A stretch of DNA of 64,000 nucleotides. It comes from Streptomyces asoensis (lineage in GTDB: Bacteria; Actinomycetota; Actinomycetes; Streptomycetales; Streptomycetaceae). Under the pieces are notes generated by a model, which was given only the letters and a program-made list of their open reading frames with translations, was not told the origin of the DNA and searched no databases. The position numbers were made by a program, and so were the translations under genes. Shown one piece after another: positions 8,054-16,028 of the stretch (positions are counted from its first letter, which is position 1; the number at the start of each line of letters is the position of its first letter). The stretch is from contig NZ_CP049838.1 in assembly GCF_013085465.1 (NCBI RefSeq), forward strand, positions 3,968,001 to 4,032,000, given 5' to 3'.

Positions 8054-9682
8054 TCAGGAAGGGCCCCTCGTGGAAACGAGGGGCCCTTCGGCGTCCTCTG
8101 GCGTGAGCCTTCTGTACGTCGCCTTTCCCGGTGGCCGCCACCACACCGGATCGGCGCATCGGATCCCCTCCCGCCGCAGCAGCGCCCGGTGGATCTTGTT
8201 CGTGGCGGTGACGGGCATCCGCTCCAGGACCCGTACGAACCGGGGCGCCATCTTCGTCCCCAGATCGGGCTGGGCGAGCAGGAACTCGGCGAAACCGAGC
8301 GGATCGAAGGACCCGGCCAGCGCCGCCATCACCTGGTCCCCGGTCACCGGATCCGGCACCGCGTAGACGGCCACGGCGGCCGCTCCCTCGTACCGGGCGA
8401 GGATGTTCTCGATCATCGCGGCGGCCAGGTTCTCGCTGTCGACGCGGAGCCGGTCGTCGGTGCGGCCCGCGAAGTACAGGAAGCCTTCGCGGTCGCGGTA
8501 GAAGAGGTCGCCGGTCCAGTACTCCCCGTCGTCCCGGCGCCGCTCCGCCTCCGCCGCCGGGTTGCGCCAGTAGCCCTCGAAGGGGTTGGGGCCCCGGTTG
8601 ACCAGCTCGCCGATCGCCTCTTCGCCGTTCAGCAGCCGTCCGGCCGGGTCGAGAACGGCCGGCGGACACTCGGCGCGTGTCTCCTGGTCGAGGACGACGA
8701 GACCGGGCGCCGCCCGCCCGACCGCCCCCGCCGGAGTCCCCGGCGACCACTGCACGGCCGCCCCGCCCTCCGAGGAGCCGTACCCCTCCACCAGCCGTAC
8801 CCCGAACCTCCGTTCGAAGGCGGCCGCGTCCACCGCCCCCGCCTCGGTGCCGAAGCCGAGCCGCAGCGCGTGCTCCCGGTCGTCGGGGCGCGGCTCGGTG
8901 GCCAGGACGTACTGGATCGCCCGGCCCACATAGGTGAAGTACGTCGCCCGGTAGTGCCGTACGTCCGCCAGGAACCCGGACGCGGAGAACCGCCGTCGCA
9001 GCGCCACCCCGGCCCCGGCCGCCAGTGCGGGCGCCCAGTCGGCGATCACCGCGTTGCCGTGGAACATCGGCATGCAGACGTAGTGCACGTCGTCCCGGCG
9101 CACGGAGAACTGTCCGGCCAGGGAGCGCCCCGCGGCGGCCAGCCGGCCCTGGGTGCAGATCGCGGCCTTGGGCGCGCCGGTCGAGCCGGAGGTGAAGTAG
9201 AGGAGGAGCCGGTCGGCGGGGGTGGCCCGGGAGGGGTCGGGGCGGGCGTCCGCGTACGGGGCGAGCAGGTCGTCGTACTCCGGGGTGCCGGTGATCAGCA
9301 GGCGGACCCCGGGCAGGTCGAGGCCCCTGAGGAGGGGGAGGTGGGTGTGCTCGGTGATCAGCAGCCGGCACTCGGTGTGCAGGATGTCCCGGGCCAGTTC
9401 GGGGCCCCGCCGGGTGGGGTTGATCCCGGCGACGGCCGCGCCGGCGAGGGCGGCGGCCGACAGCCAGAGCGGGAACTCCGGGGTGTTGTCCAGCAGGACC
9501 CCGAGATGCGGCGGACCGTCCGACGGCAGCAGGTCGGCCAGCAGCGCCGCACGGGCGGCGGCACCGGCGGCGACCTCGTGATGGGTGAGGACGGTGTCCT
9601 CGAGGCTCGCGGGGTTCTGGCACCACAGCCCGGGCCGGTGGTCGCCCCACCGGGCCGCTACCAGTTCGGCGACGGACTCCAT
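8054..9682 (-). CDS. AMP-dependent acyl-CoA synthetase (FadD17-like)
   Basis: 542 aa, starting MESVAELVAARWGDH at the ATG at 9682; the open frame extends further upstream but into non-coding sequence. Adenylate-forming motifs are present: P-loop YFTSGSTGAPKAA, VEGYGSSEGGAAVQW (A5), YWTGDLFYRDREGFLYFAGR (A7/A8) and the C-terminal lysine motif TNKIHRALL. It would activate a carboxylic (probably fatty) acid to acyl-CoA through acyl-AMP. The length and NPFEGYWRNP recall the mycobacterial FadD17 branch. The last eleven or so codons lie inside a terminator hairpin. The exact acid is unknown. Confidence 0.85.
   Translation of the reverse strand: MESVAELVAARWGDHRPGLWCQNPASLEDTVLTHHEVAAGAAARAALLADLLPSDGPPHLGVLLDNTPEFPLWLSAAALAGAAVAGINPTRRGPELARDILHTECRLLITEHTHLPLLRGLDLPGVRLLITGTPEYDDLLAPYADARPDPSRATPADRLLLYFTSGSTGAPKAAICTQGRLAAAGRSLAGQFSVRRDDVHYVCMPMFHGNAVIADWAPALAAGAGVALRRRFSASGFLADVRHYRATYFTYVGRAIQYVLATEPRPDDREHALRLGFGTEAGAVDAAAFERRFGVRLVEGYGSSEGGAAVQWSPGTPAGAVGRAAPGLVVLDQETRAECPPAVLDPAGRLLNGEEAIGELVNRGPNPFEGYWRNPAAEAERRRDDGEYWTGDLFYRDREGFLYFAGRTDDRLRVDSENLAAAMIENILARYEGAAAVAVYAVPDPVTGDQVMAALAGSFDPLGFAEFLLAQPDLGTKMAPRFVRVLERMPVTATNKIHRALLRREGIRCADPVWWRPPGKATYRRLTPEDAEGPLVSTRGPS
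8058..8089. terminator. 14-bp perfect hairpin, bidirectional terminator
   Basis: GAAGGGCCCCTCGT (8058-8071) pairs perfectly with ACGAGGGGCCCTTC (8076-8089) around a GGAA loop. It overlaps the 3' end of the acyl-CoA synthetase gene on the minus strand, 60 bp beyond the tRNA terminator, and so insulates the tRNA and ligase units. Confidence 0.75.
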
Positions 9683-9722
9683 GGCGGCGCACGGTAGTTG
9701 ACGTACCGTCAGATGTGGAGGG

Positions 9723-10184
9723 CTACGGCATGAAGACGTCCGCCTCGGCGAACATCCAGTGGGCGGTGACCATGAAGAAGACACAGAAGGCGATGGCCAC
9801 GCCGAGGAAGAGCAGCAGGCAACCCGACTCGGCGAGGAGCCTGCCGCGGGCGGGCGCCTTGGCCGTGGCCTCCTCGGGGTGGTCGGCCGCGTAGTGGACG
9901 GTGACGATGTCACCCTCGATGGTCGTCCCCGGGCCGTTCGCCTCCTCGAAGCGGACGGCCCGGCCCTCGCGGGTGGTGAACTCGTAGACGTGGTGCAGGG
10001 TCGTGCTGACCATCGTGTCGCCGCCGCCGCTGGTCGTCGTGTACGACCGCAGACAGCGCGCCTCCGCGGTGAGACCGCCGTTCCAGGCCCGGGCGACCCG
10101 CCGGGAGCGGCGGACCAGCCCGAACACGCCGAACAGCAGGCCGGCGATCATGATCGACGGCACCAGGTAGAAAAAGGCTTCCAT
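9723..10184 (-). CDS. DUF3592 domain membrane protein
   Basis: 153 aa with a TM helix at each end (FFYLVPSIMIAGLLFGVFGL and GCLLLFLGVAIAFCVFFMV). Between them lies a beta-rich segment with TLHHVYEFTTREGRAVRF and VTVHYAADHPEEA, the hallmark of DUF3592. Function unknown; probably a small envelope protein with an extracytoplasmic domain. The ATG at 10184 has a strong GGGGGAG site. Not obviously in an operon with the flanking genes. Confidence 0.75.
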   Translation of the reverse strand: MEAFFYLVPSIMIAGLLFGVFGLVRRSRRVARAWNGGLTAEARCLRSYTTTSGGGDTMVSTTLHHVYEFTTREGRAVRFEEANGPGTTIEGDIVTVHYAADHPEEATAKAPARGRLLAESGCLLLFLGVAIAFCVFFMVTAHWMFAEADVFMP

Positions 10185-10273
10185 GAGCTCCCCCGAGATC
10201 CAGGCGCCGACCTGGTCGTGTCGGCGTGCAGGGAACGTACCCGCGCGCGGACCCGGGGGAGCTCAAGCCATGC

Positions 10274-10879
10274 TCAGAACGTGACGTCGGAGCAGGCGTA
10301 GAACGCGTTGGTCGTGTCGGCGACCGTCCACACCGCGACGATCACGTGACGTCCGCTGAGCCCGGACGGCAGCGTGCCGCTGTGCGAGAGGGTGGACGGG
10401 GGCCGCTGACCGCCGTAGGGCACGGTCAGGAACGGGGTGAGGTTGAGGTCGGAACGGGCCAGGTTGTGGTTCTGGTTCCAGCCCTGCTTGGTGACGTAGT
10501 ACTTGAAGTCGGTCGTGGCGTGCATCGCGGTGAACTGCCACCGGAAGGTGTAGCTCTGACCGCCGGTCACCTTGGTGGCCGGCCACGCCCCGCCCGAGGG
10601 GGTCTTCGGGCTGTCGAGCTGGGCGAAGCGGGTGTTGTTCGCGGAGCAGATCCTTCCGTCGGCCGCGCCGGACGCCGGGAAGCCCTTCGGGCCCTCGACG
10701 CTCTGCGGCTCCCACTGGATGTCACCGCAGTTGGTGACGGAGCCGTTCTGGCAGAGCTTCTGCCGGCTGATGGGGAGGTCGGTGTAGCCGTGGCCGCTCG
10801 CACCCCCGGCGGTGAGCACGAAGGCTCCCGCCGTGGTGAGTCCGAGCGCGGCGGCGTACCACTTGGTCTTTTTGCGCAT
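10274..10879 (-). CDS. lpmP: AA10 lytic polysaccharide monooxygenase (LpmP-like)
   Basis: 201-aa secreted copper enzyme. Signal peptide cleavage after GGASG leaves His30 (HGYTDLPISRQ) as the mature N-terminus. With His120 (QFTAMHATTD) it forms the histidine brace that binds Cu; the C-terminal ACSDVTF supplies the axial Phe. At about 172 aa the mature protein is a single AA10 catalytic domain without a binding module. AA10 enzymes oxidatively cleave chitin or cellulose. Next to cslA-glxA this is the position of LpmP of S. coelicolor/lividans, reported to act with CslA and GlxA on the hyphal-tip glycan. A DasR-type palindrome upstream suggests control by the GlcNAc regulator. Confidence 0.88.
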   Translation of the reverse strand: MRKKTKWYAAALGLTTAGAFVLTAGGASGHGYTDLPISRQKLCQNGSVTNCGDIQWEPQSVEGPKGFPASGAADGRICSANNTRFAQLDSPKTPSGGAWPATKVTGGQSYTFRWQFTAMHATTDFKYYVTKQGWNQNHNLARSDLNLTPFLTVPYGGQRPPSTLSHSGTLPSGLSGRHVIVAVWTVADTTNAFYACSDVTF

Positions 10880-10924
10880 GCTGCCGCTCCTGGAGAACGT
10901 GGGGAGTTCACTGAGCCGAGCTGT

Positions 10925-10940
10925 GCAGGTCTAGACCAAG
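10925..10940. promoter_or_regulatory. DasR-responsive element (dre) upstream of the LPMO gene
   Basis: GCAGGTCTAGACCAAG contains the perfect 10-bp palindrome GGTCTAGACC, the core of the known dre consensus (ACTGGTCTAGACCACT). It lies 45-61 bp upstream of the LPMO start on the minus strand. DasR represses chitin and GlcNAc genes through such sites. A nearly identical copy occurs at 43072 in front of the defence operon. Confidence 0.7.
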
Positions 10941-10995
10941 TTCGAGATTATTGCCGTTTCTTGGCTGTGTCCATATCAAAGACGTGTCCGGACCG

Positions 10996-12105
10996 TCAGG
11001 GCCCCTGTTCCCCGCGCCCCGAGCAGAAGGCGACGGTCAGGTCCTTCACCAGCGCCTTGCGCTCGTAGTCGTCGAGTTCCACGAGTCCGCGCATGGTCAG
11101 CCGGGTCACCGTGTCCTCCACCGAGTCCACGACCGAGGTCAGCACGCTCGCCCGGTGCTGGGCGTCGAGCGCGGCGATCCGGCGGCGGTGCATCGCGGCG
11201 GCGACCTCGGGGGCGTACTCGATCCGCAGCGGCCGCACCGAGAACACCTCCAGTCCGATCGCGCCCGCGTCCTGCGCGACCCGCCTGGTCAGCGCCTCCC
11301 CGGCCGCCTCCACCGAACCGCGTCCCGCGCCCGGCGTCTCCACCGGGATCCGGGCCAGGGCCGCCTCGACGCACTCGCGCAGATATGTCTCGTGGTCCTC
11401 TACGCCGAGCGTGGCCCGCGCGGTGTCCCGCACCCGCCACACCACGAGCGTCACCACGCGCAGCGCGACCCCGCTGCCGTCGGCGGCGGGCATCGGCTCA
11501 CTGCGCCAGTGCCGCAGCCGTACATCCACCCGGCGGCGCAGCAGCAGCGGGTTGACCCACAGCAGGCCGGTGCGCCGCACGGTCCCCCGGTAGCGGCCGA
11601 ACAGACCGAGCACCCAGGCCCCTCCGGTCCGCCCGCGGGCCAGACCGCCGAAGCCGAACAGCCCCAGGGCGCCCGCCCCCGCGTACGCCGCCCACTGCAC
11701 CGGACCGAGGCCGGCGCCCGCGAACCCCGGCAGCCGCAGCGCCTGCGCCGCGTGCGGCGGCAGCACCCCGGCCCACCACGAGGCCGCCACACAGCCGGCC
11801 GCCCCGCACATCCCGGCGAACACGCCCGCCGCGCCGGGCAGTACCCGGGCCGGCCGCTCCACCAGGTCCGGGTCGACCTGCGCCACCGGGCGGGGTTTCG
11901 CCGGCGTCGGCCGGCGCAGTCGCGGCTGCTCGCCGGTGCTCGCCCGGCTGCCCACCACGGCGGCCCCGAGCGGCACGGGCCGCGACTCGGGCTCGTCGCG
12001 GAACAGCAGATGGACGGGGATCTCGGTGGTCACCTCGTTCTGGATGAGCCGGGGGGGCCTGGACGGTCCCTCGGACTCGGGCGTTTGTGAAGTGGTCGTG
12101 TTCAT
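10996..12105 (-). CDS. SPFH/band 7 domain membrane protein
   Basis: 369 aa. A Pro/Arg-rich cytoplasmic N-terminus is followed by two hydrophobic segments (around GAAGVFAGMCGAAGCVAASW and AAYAGAGALGLFGFGGL). A band-7 region comes next (TVRRTGLLWVNPLLLRRRVDVRLRHW, VVTLVVWRVRDTARATLGV, LEVFSVRPLRIEYAPEVAAAM). Start at the ATG at 12105 with GGAGG. SPFH proteins scaffold membrane microdomains; this gene sits between the LPMO and cell-wall genes as in S. coelicolor. Role unproven; an envelope-organising function is plausible. Confidence 0.82.
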   Translation of the reverse strand: MNTTTSQTPESEGPSRPPRLIQNEVTTEIPVHLLFRDEPESRPVPLGAAVVGSRASTGEQPRLRRPTPAKPRPVAQVDPDLVERPARVLPGAAGVFAGMCGAAGCVAASWWAGVLPPHAAQALRLPGFAGAGLGPVQWAAYAGAGALGLFGFGGLARGRTGGAWVLGLFGRYRGTVRRTGLLWVNPLLLRRRVDVRLRHWRSEPMPAADGSGVALRVVTLVVWRVRDTARATLGVEDHETYLRECVEAALARIPVETPGAGRGSVEAAGEALTRRVAQDAGAIGLEVFSVRPLRIEYAPEVAAAMHRRRIAALDAQHRASVLTSVVDSVEDTVTRLTMRGLVELDDYERKALVKDLTVAFCSGRGEQGP

Positions 12106-12223
12106 TGCGTGCCTCCAGCCTCCGCGCCAGATACGCCATGACAGTGAGAGGGGATCAAGGGAATCAAGGGAGCGGGCGGGTCCCAGCAGGCCCGAGCGGG
12201 TTTCGCGCGGCACCCGCTCCGGT

Positions 12224-13639
12224 CTACGAGAAGAGCCGCCGCCAGGTCTCCGGGCCCGGGTAGCCGTCCGCCGCGCCGCCCCGCCAGCCCTGGGCGCGCT
12301 GGAAGGCCTCGACCCCGCGCCGGTCCGCCTCGCCCCAGTGCGGTCCGGGACCCGTCGTGTAGTACTTGCCGAACCCCTTCTTCGCCAGTTGTCTCCCCAG
12401 CTGGGTGACGTACGCGTTCTGCGCGCCGGGCCGGAACATGCCCCGGCCGGGGTATGCGGGGACCCGCGACACCGAGGCTGCGGCGGGCGCGCCGGCCGCC
12501 CCGGTCGCGGGATACCCGCCGATCCCACCGCCGGAGCCGGAGCCGGTCGTCGGGGCCTGCCCGAAGGTGATGTTCCTGCCCTGACCGGAGATCAGCAGGG
12601 CCCAGGTACTCGGGCCGGGGATGCCGTCGGCGTCGGCGCCGCGCCAGCCCTGGGCCTGCTGGAAGGCCAGGGTGGCCCAGCCGTCGGACGCCGACCACCT
12701 CGGGCCCGGGCCCGAGGCGTAGAAGCGTGCGCCGCCGCGCTCGACGAGGAGCCGGCCGAGCTGGGTGACGTACGGGTTGTTCGCGCCGGGCCCGAAGGCC
12801 AACCGCCCCGGGAACGACGTCGTCGTGGCACCCCCGGCGCCGGGCCTGTTCCCGCTGCCGGTGCTCGTGCCGATCTGTTCCACGGAGCCGGAAGTGACCG
12901 CCGTGAGGCCCTTGTAGCGGTAGGGCACGTAGCGGTCGGAATTGCTCCAGTAGGCGTAGGGAGTGGGCTGCCGGCGCGTGGTCGGGCGGGTCTGCTCGTA
13001 GACGAGGTAGTAGGTGTGCGTGTAGTCCGTCCAGCCGCCGAAAATGACGACGTGCGAGCCTTTCTCGGGGTCGGACGGGTTATGGAACAGCAGAATGTCG
13101 CCGGGCTGGAGCTCCTCCTTGGTAATCCGTGTCCCGAACTGGTGGAGGCTGCCCGTCCACTCGTTCCCGGGCAGGTTCCAGGCCTTGGAGACGAAGCCCG
13201 AGCAGTCCTGCCGGTAACCGTCGTACCAGTAGGTGCTCATGCTGTACGGCACCTCTGCCGAAACCCATTCCTTGGCCCGTCTGATGATGTCCGCCCGGGT
13301 TGTCGGGGGCGTTTTCACCGGTCCCGCCAGTCCCCCCGGTCGGGCCGGCTGCCCGGCCGGACCGTGCAGCGGCGCTTTGCGGCCCTGCGGGGTATCGGGC
13401 TCGTCACCTGCGGGTACGCCGGGCCGGTCGGAGGACTGCGGGGCCGCGAAGGCGGGCACCGCGTGGGCGGTACCGAGCGCGGCGGCCGCCGCCGTGGCGA
13501 CGACCACGACGCGATGGGCGGCCGGGTGACCGCCGAACCGGGCGGGCGGGGAATTCGACCCCACCCACCGCCGAGATACGCATCCGGGGCACTCGCAGTC
13601 TCTCTCGGGCTCGAATTCCTCGAATACCGGAGAGCCCAT
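12224..13639 (-). CDS. NlpC/P60-type hydrolase with two C-terminal peptidoglycan-binding-like repeats
   Basis: About 471 aa from the ATG at 13639 (GAGGGA upstream); an in-frame start at 13720 is less likely. After an unusual Cys-containing leader (ERDCECPGCVSRRW) and a hydrophobic stretch (VVVVATAAAAALGTAHAVPA) comes a cysteine-hydrolase domain: catalytic Cys in GYRQDCSGFVSKAW, His in GSHVVIFGGW. Two copies of a roughly 80-aa module follow, each with NPYVTQLGR/NAYVTQLGRQL, GPGPRWS/GPGPHWG and a closing WRG...GxPGPxTW block, typical of actinobacterial wall-binding repeats. A secreted cell-wall remodelling enzyme is likely. Confidence 0.83.
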   Translation of the reverse strand: MGSPVFEEFEPERDCECPGCVSRRWVGSNSPPARFGGHPAAHRVVVVATAAAAALGTAHAVPAFAAPQSSDRPGVPAGDEPDTPQGRKAPLHGPAGQPARPGGLAGPVKTPPTTRADIIRRAKEWVSAEVPYSMSTYWYDGYRQDCSGFVSKAWNLPGNEWTGSLHQFGTRITKEELQPGDILLFHNPSDPEKGSHVVIFGGWTDYTHTYYLVYEQTRPTTRRQPTPYAYWSNSDRYVPYRYKGLTAVTSGSVEQIGTSTGSGNRPGAGGATTTSFPGRLAFGPGANNPYVTQLGRLLVERGGARFYASGPGPRWSASDGWATLAFQQAQGWRGADADGIPGPSTWALLISGQGRNITFGQAPTTGSGSGGGIGGYPATGAAGAPAAASVSRVPAYPGRGMFRPGAQNAYVTQLGRQLAKKGFGKYYTTGPGPHWGEADRRGVEAFQRAQGWRGGAADGYPGPETWRRLFS

Positions 13640-13833
13640 GCGATTTCCCTCACACTCCAGCTGGAAATGTCCGCGACTGTGCACGTCCGCCAGTTTCTCA
13701 ACTGTCTTCCCGACGCGCATGCTGACGGTCCGAATGATGTACGCGGCACCCGCCTGGCCCAGTGGTGCGGCGGCCCGGCGGCCGGGTGGTCCGGGGCACC
13801 CCCGGGGGTCCTGTAGAGTTATGACGTCAGCAG

Positions 13834-13907
13834 GCGCCGCTAGCTCAGTTGGTTAGAGCAGCTGACTCTTAATCAGCGGGTCCGGGGTTCGAGTCCCTGG
13901 CGGCGCA
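13834..13907 (+). tRNA. tRNA-Lys (anticodon CTT), copy 2
   Basis: Identical over the 74-nt mature sequence to the copy at 7871-7944. It is also followed closely by a hairpin terminator, but of different sequence. The copies are direct repeats about 6 kb apart. Confidence 0.97.
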
Positions 13908-13915
13908 CAGACACC

Positions 13916-13945
13916 GAAGGCCCTTCGCGAAAGCGAGGGGTCTTC
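13916..13945 (+). terminator. Terminator after tRNA-Lys copy 2
   Basis: GAAGGCCCTTCGC and GCGAGGGGTCTTC form a 13-bp stem (with two G-T type pairs) around a GAAA loop, starting 9 bp after the tRNA. Confidence 0.75.
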
Positions 13946-14147
13946 GTTCGTATGCGCACACACAGCGGTATGTCGCATCCGCGTGCGAATAACCACACCG
14001 GTTCCATGAAGTCCACGACACTCCCACATGCGACACAATGCGCCCGTATGCCCGGTAAACAGAGTGTTTCCCATCTTGCGATCATGCTGAGGCCCATAGA
14101 ACCCTGGATATCAATCTGCTGCGGATACGCGGCAGTTGGGGGGATTT

Positions 14148-14170
14148 ACACGCGGTCTCGAGCCGCGTGT
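14148..14170 (+). promoter_or_regulatory. Hairpin just upstream of the cslA ribosome-binding site
   Basis: ACACGCGG and CCGCGTGT form a perfect 8-bp stem, with CTCGAG (itself a palindrome) in the loop. It ends directly before the GGGGGGATG ribosome-binding site and the cslA ATG at 14184. In RNA it could hold or expose the ribosome site; as DNA it could be an operator. Both are inference. Confidence 0.5.
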
Positions 14171-14183
14171 GGGGGGATGATTC

Positions 14184-16028
14184 ATGACGGTGCCCGCGCA
14201 CCACCATTCCGGGCGTTCCGGCGGCACGGTGACCTACCACCGCCTCAGAAAATCTCTGCCGAAGTACGACTACGAGCACTACAGCAGGCTGGCGGGACCC
14301 CTCACCCAGCCGGAGCCGGGCGGACCGTACACCGTCCGCTACCGCTCGCTGCTGGCCCAGGAACCGCACCGGATCCGGGCCGCGCTGATGCTCTGCGCGG
14401 CGCCGCTGCTGTCGGTGGTGCTGCTGGTGTGGCTGCTGCGGCCGGCGCACTGGACCGAGCGCGACCACCCGGCGCACGGCTTCCTGCCGGTCCTCGACCT
14501 GGTGATGCTGGTGTCGATCGGCCTGATCGAGTTCTTCCGCTGCCTGAACGTGCTGTCGAACGCGCACGCCACCCTGGTCGCCCGCGACCCCGTCCCGGTG
14601 GTGCCCGAGACCGGCACCCGCGTCGCCTTCCTCACCTCCTTCGTCCCCGGCAAGGAACCCCTGGAGATGGTGACGAAGACCCTCGAGGCGGCCGTCCGGC
14701 TGCGTCACCAGGGGCTGCTGCACATCTGGCTGCTCGACGAGGGGGACGATCCGGAGGTGAAGGAGGTCTGCGTGCGCCTGGGCGTGCGCCACTTCAGCCG
14801 CAAGGGCGTCGAGCGCTGGAACCGGCCGTCGGGCCCGCACCGCGCGAAGACGAAACACGGCAACTACAACGCCTGGCTGGAGGCGCACGGCGATGCCTAC
14901 GACTACTTCGCCTCCGTCGACACCGACCATGTACCGCTGCCCAACTACCTGGAGCGGATGCTGGGTTACTTCCGCGACCCGGACGTCGGCTTCGTCATCG
15001 GCCCGCAGGTCTACGGCAACTACGACACCTTCGTCACCAAGGCCGCCGAGTCCCAGCAGTTCCTGTTCCACGCCCTGATCCAGCGCGCCGGAAACCGCTA
15101 CGGCGCCCCGATGTTCGTCGGCACCTCCAACGCCGTACGGATCGGCGCGCTGAAGCAGATCGGCGGGCTGTACGACTCGATCACCGAGGACATGGCCACC
15201 GGCTTCGAGATGCACCGCACGCGCAATCCGGCCACGGGACGGAAGTGGCGGTCCGTCTACACCCCGGACGTGCTCGCGGTGGGCGAGGGTCCGGCCGCCT
15301 GGACCGACTTCTTCACCCAGCAGCTGCGCTGGTCCCGCGGCACCTACGAGACGATCCTCAAGCAGTACTGGAAGGGCTTCTTCAGCATGCCGCCGGGCAA
15401 GCTCTTCAACTACACGATGATGATCGTCTTCTATCCGATGTCGGCCCTCAACTGGATCCTGGCGGCGCTGAGCTGCGCGCTGTTCCTGGGGCTCGGTGCC
15501 TCGGGCGTGAACATCGACCCGGCGGTGTGGCTGATGCTGTACGGCAACGCCTCCGCGCTCCAGATCGGCCTGTATCTGTGGAACCGCCGGCACAACGTCT
15601 CCCCGCACGAGCCGGAGGGGTCGGGCGGGGTGGCCGGCATGGCCATGTCCGCGCTGTCGGCGCCGGTGTACGCCCGCTCGCTGATGGACGCCGTACTGCG
15701 GCGCAGAAGCAGGTTCGTGGTGACGCCCAAGGGGGACTCCGCCAGCCCGGACACGCTGTTCGGGACCTTCCGGATCCATCTGTTCTTCGTGCTGGTCTTC
15801 GCCGTGTCCATCGGCGCCGGGTTCGTGTTCGGGCACGCGCATCCCGCGATGACCGTCTGGGCCACGTTCGCGCTGCTGGTCACCGCCTCGCCGATCGTGG
15901 CGTGGCGGATGCTGCTGCGGGAGACGGCGGACGGGCGCGGACGGGGGGCCGAGCCGCACGAGCCCCGGGGGCCGGCCGCCCGGGTGCCGGTGGCGCTGCC
16001 GGTCGGACCGGGGGGACGTGAAAAGTGA
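14184..16028 (+). CDS. cslA: Cellulose synthase-like glycosyltransferase CslA
   Basis: 614-aa membrane GT2 glycosyltransferase. N-terminal TM helices (ALMLCAAPLLSVVLLVWLL) precede a catalytic domain with LLDEGDDPEV, the DxD-type SVDTDHVPLPN, acceptor motif ITEDMATGFEMH and QQLRWSRG (QxxRW), then C-terminal TM helices. CslA of S. coelicolor makes a beta-glucan-type polymer at hyphal tips and is needed for morphology and attachment. It starts at ATG 14184 behind a very strong GGGGGG site with a hairpin in front. The stop overlaps glxA by 4 bp (GTGA), the conserved cslA-glxA pair. Confidence 0.93.
   Translation: MTVPAHHHSGRSGGTVTYHRLRKSLPKYDYEHYSRLAGPLTQPEPGGPYTVRYRSLLAQEPHRIRAALMLCAAPLLSVVLLVWLLRPAHWTERDHPAHGFLPVLDLVMLVSIGLIEFFRCLNVLSNAHATLVARDPVPVVPETGTRVAFLTSFVPGKEPLEMVTKTLEAAVRLRHQGLLHIWLLDEGDDPEVKEVCVRLGVRHFSRKGVERWNRPSGPHRAKTKHGNYNAWLEAHGDAYDYFASVDTDHVPLPNYLERMLGYFRDPDVGFVIGPQVYGNYDTFVTKAAESQQFLFHALIQRAGNRYGAPMFVGTSNAVRIGALKQIGGLYDSITEDMATGFEMHRTRNPATGRKWRSVYTPDVLAVGEGPAAWTDFFTQQLRWSRGTYETILKQYWKGFFSMPPGKLFNYTMMIVFYPMSALNWILAALSCALFLGLGASGVNIDPAVWLMLYGNASALQIGLYLWNRRHNVSPHEPEGSGGVAGMAMSALSAPVYARSLMDAVLRRRSRFVVTPKGDSASPDTLFGTFRIHLFFVLVFAVSIGAGFVFGHAHPAMTVWATFALLVTASPIVAWRMLLRETADGRGRGAEPHEPRGPAARVPVALPVGPGGREK

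Noticed and set aside
13834..13907. tRNA-Lys copy 2 as the attachment site of an integrated element
   Set aside because: No integrase or element genes follow; the next genes are the conserved cslA-glxA locus.
14082..15959. Minus-strand open frame of over 600 codons opposite cslA
   Set aside because: High-GC antisense frame; cslA on the plus strand has all catalytic motifs and a clear ribosome site.
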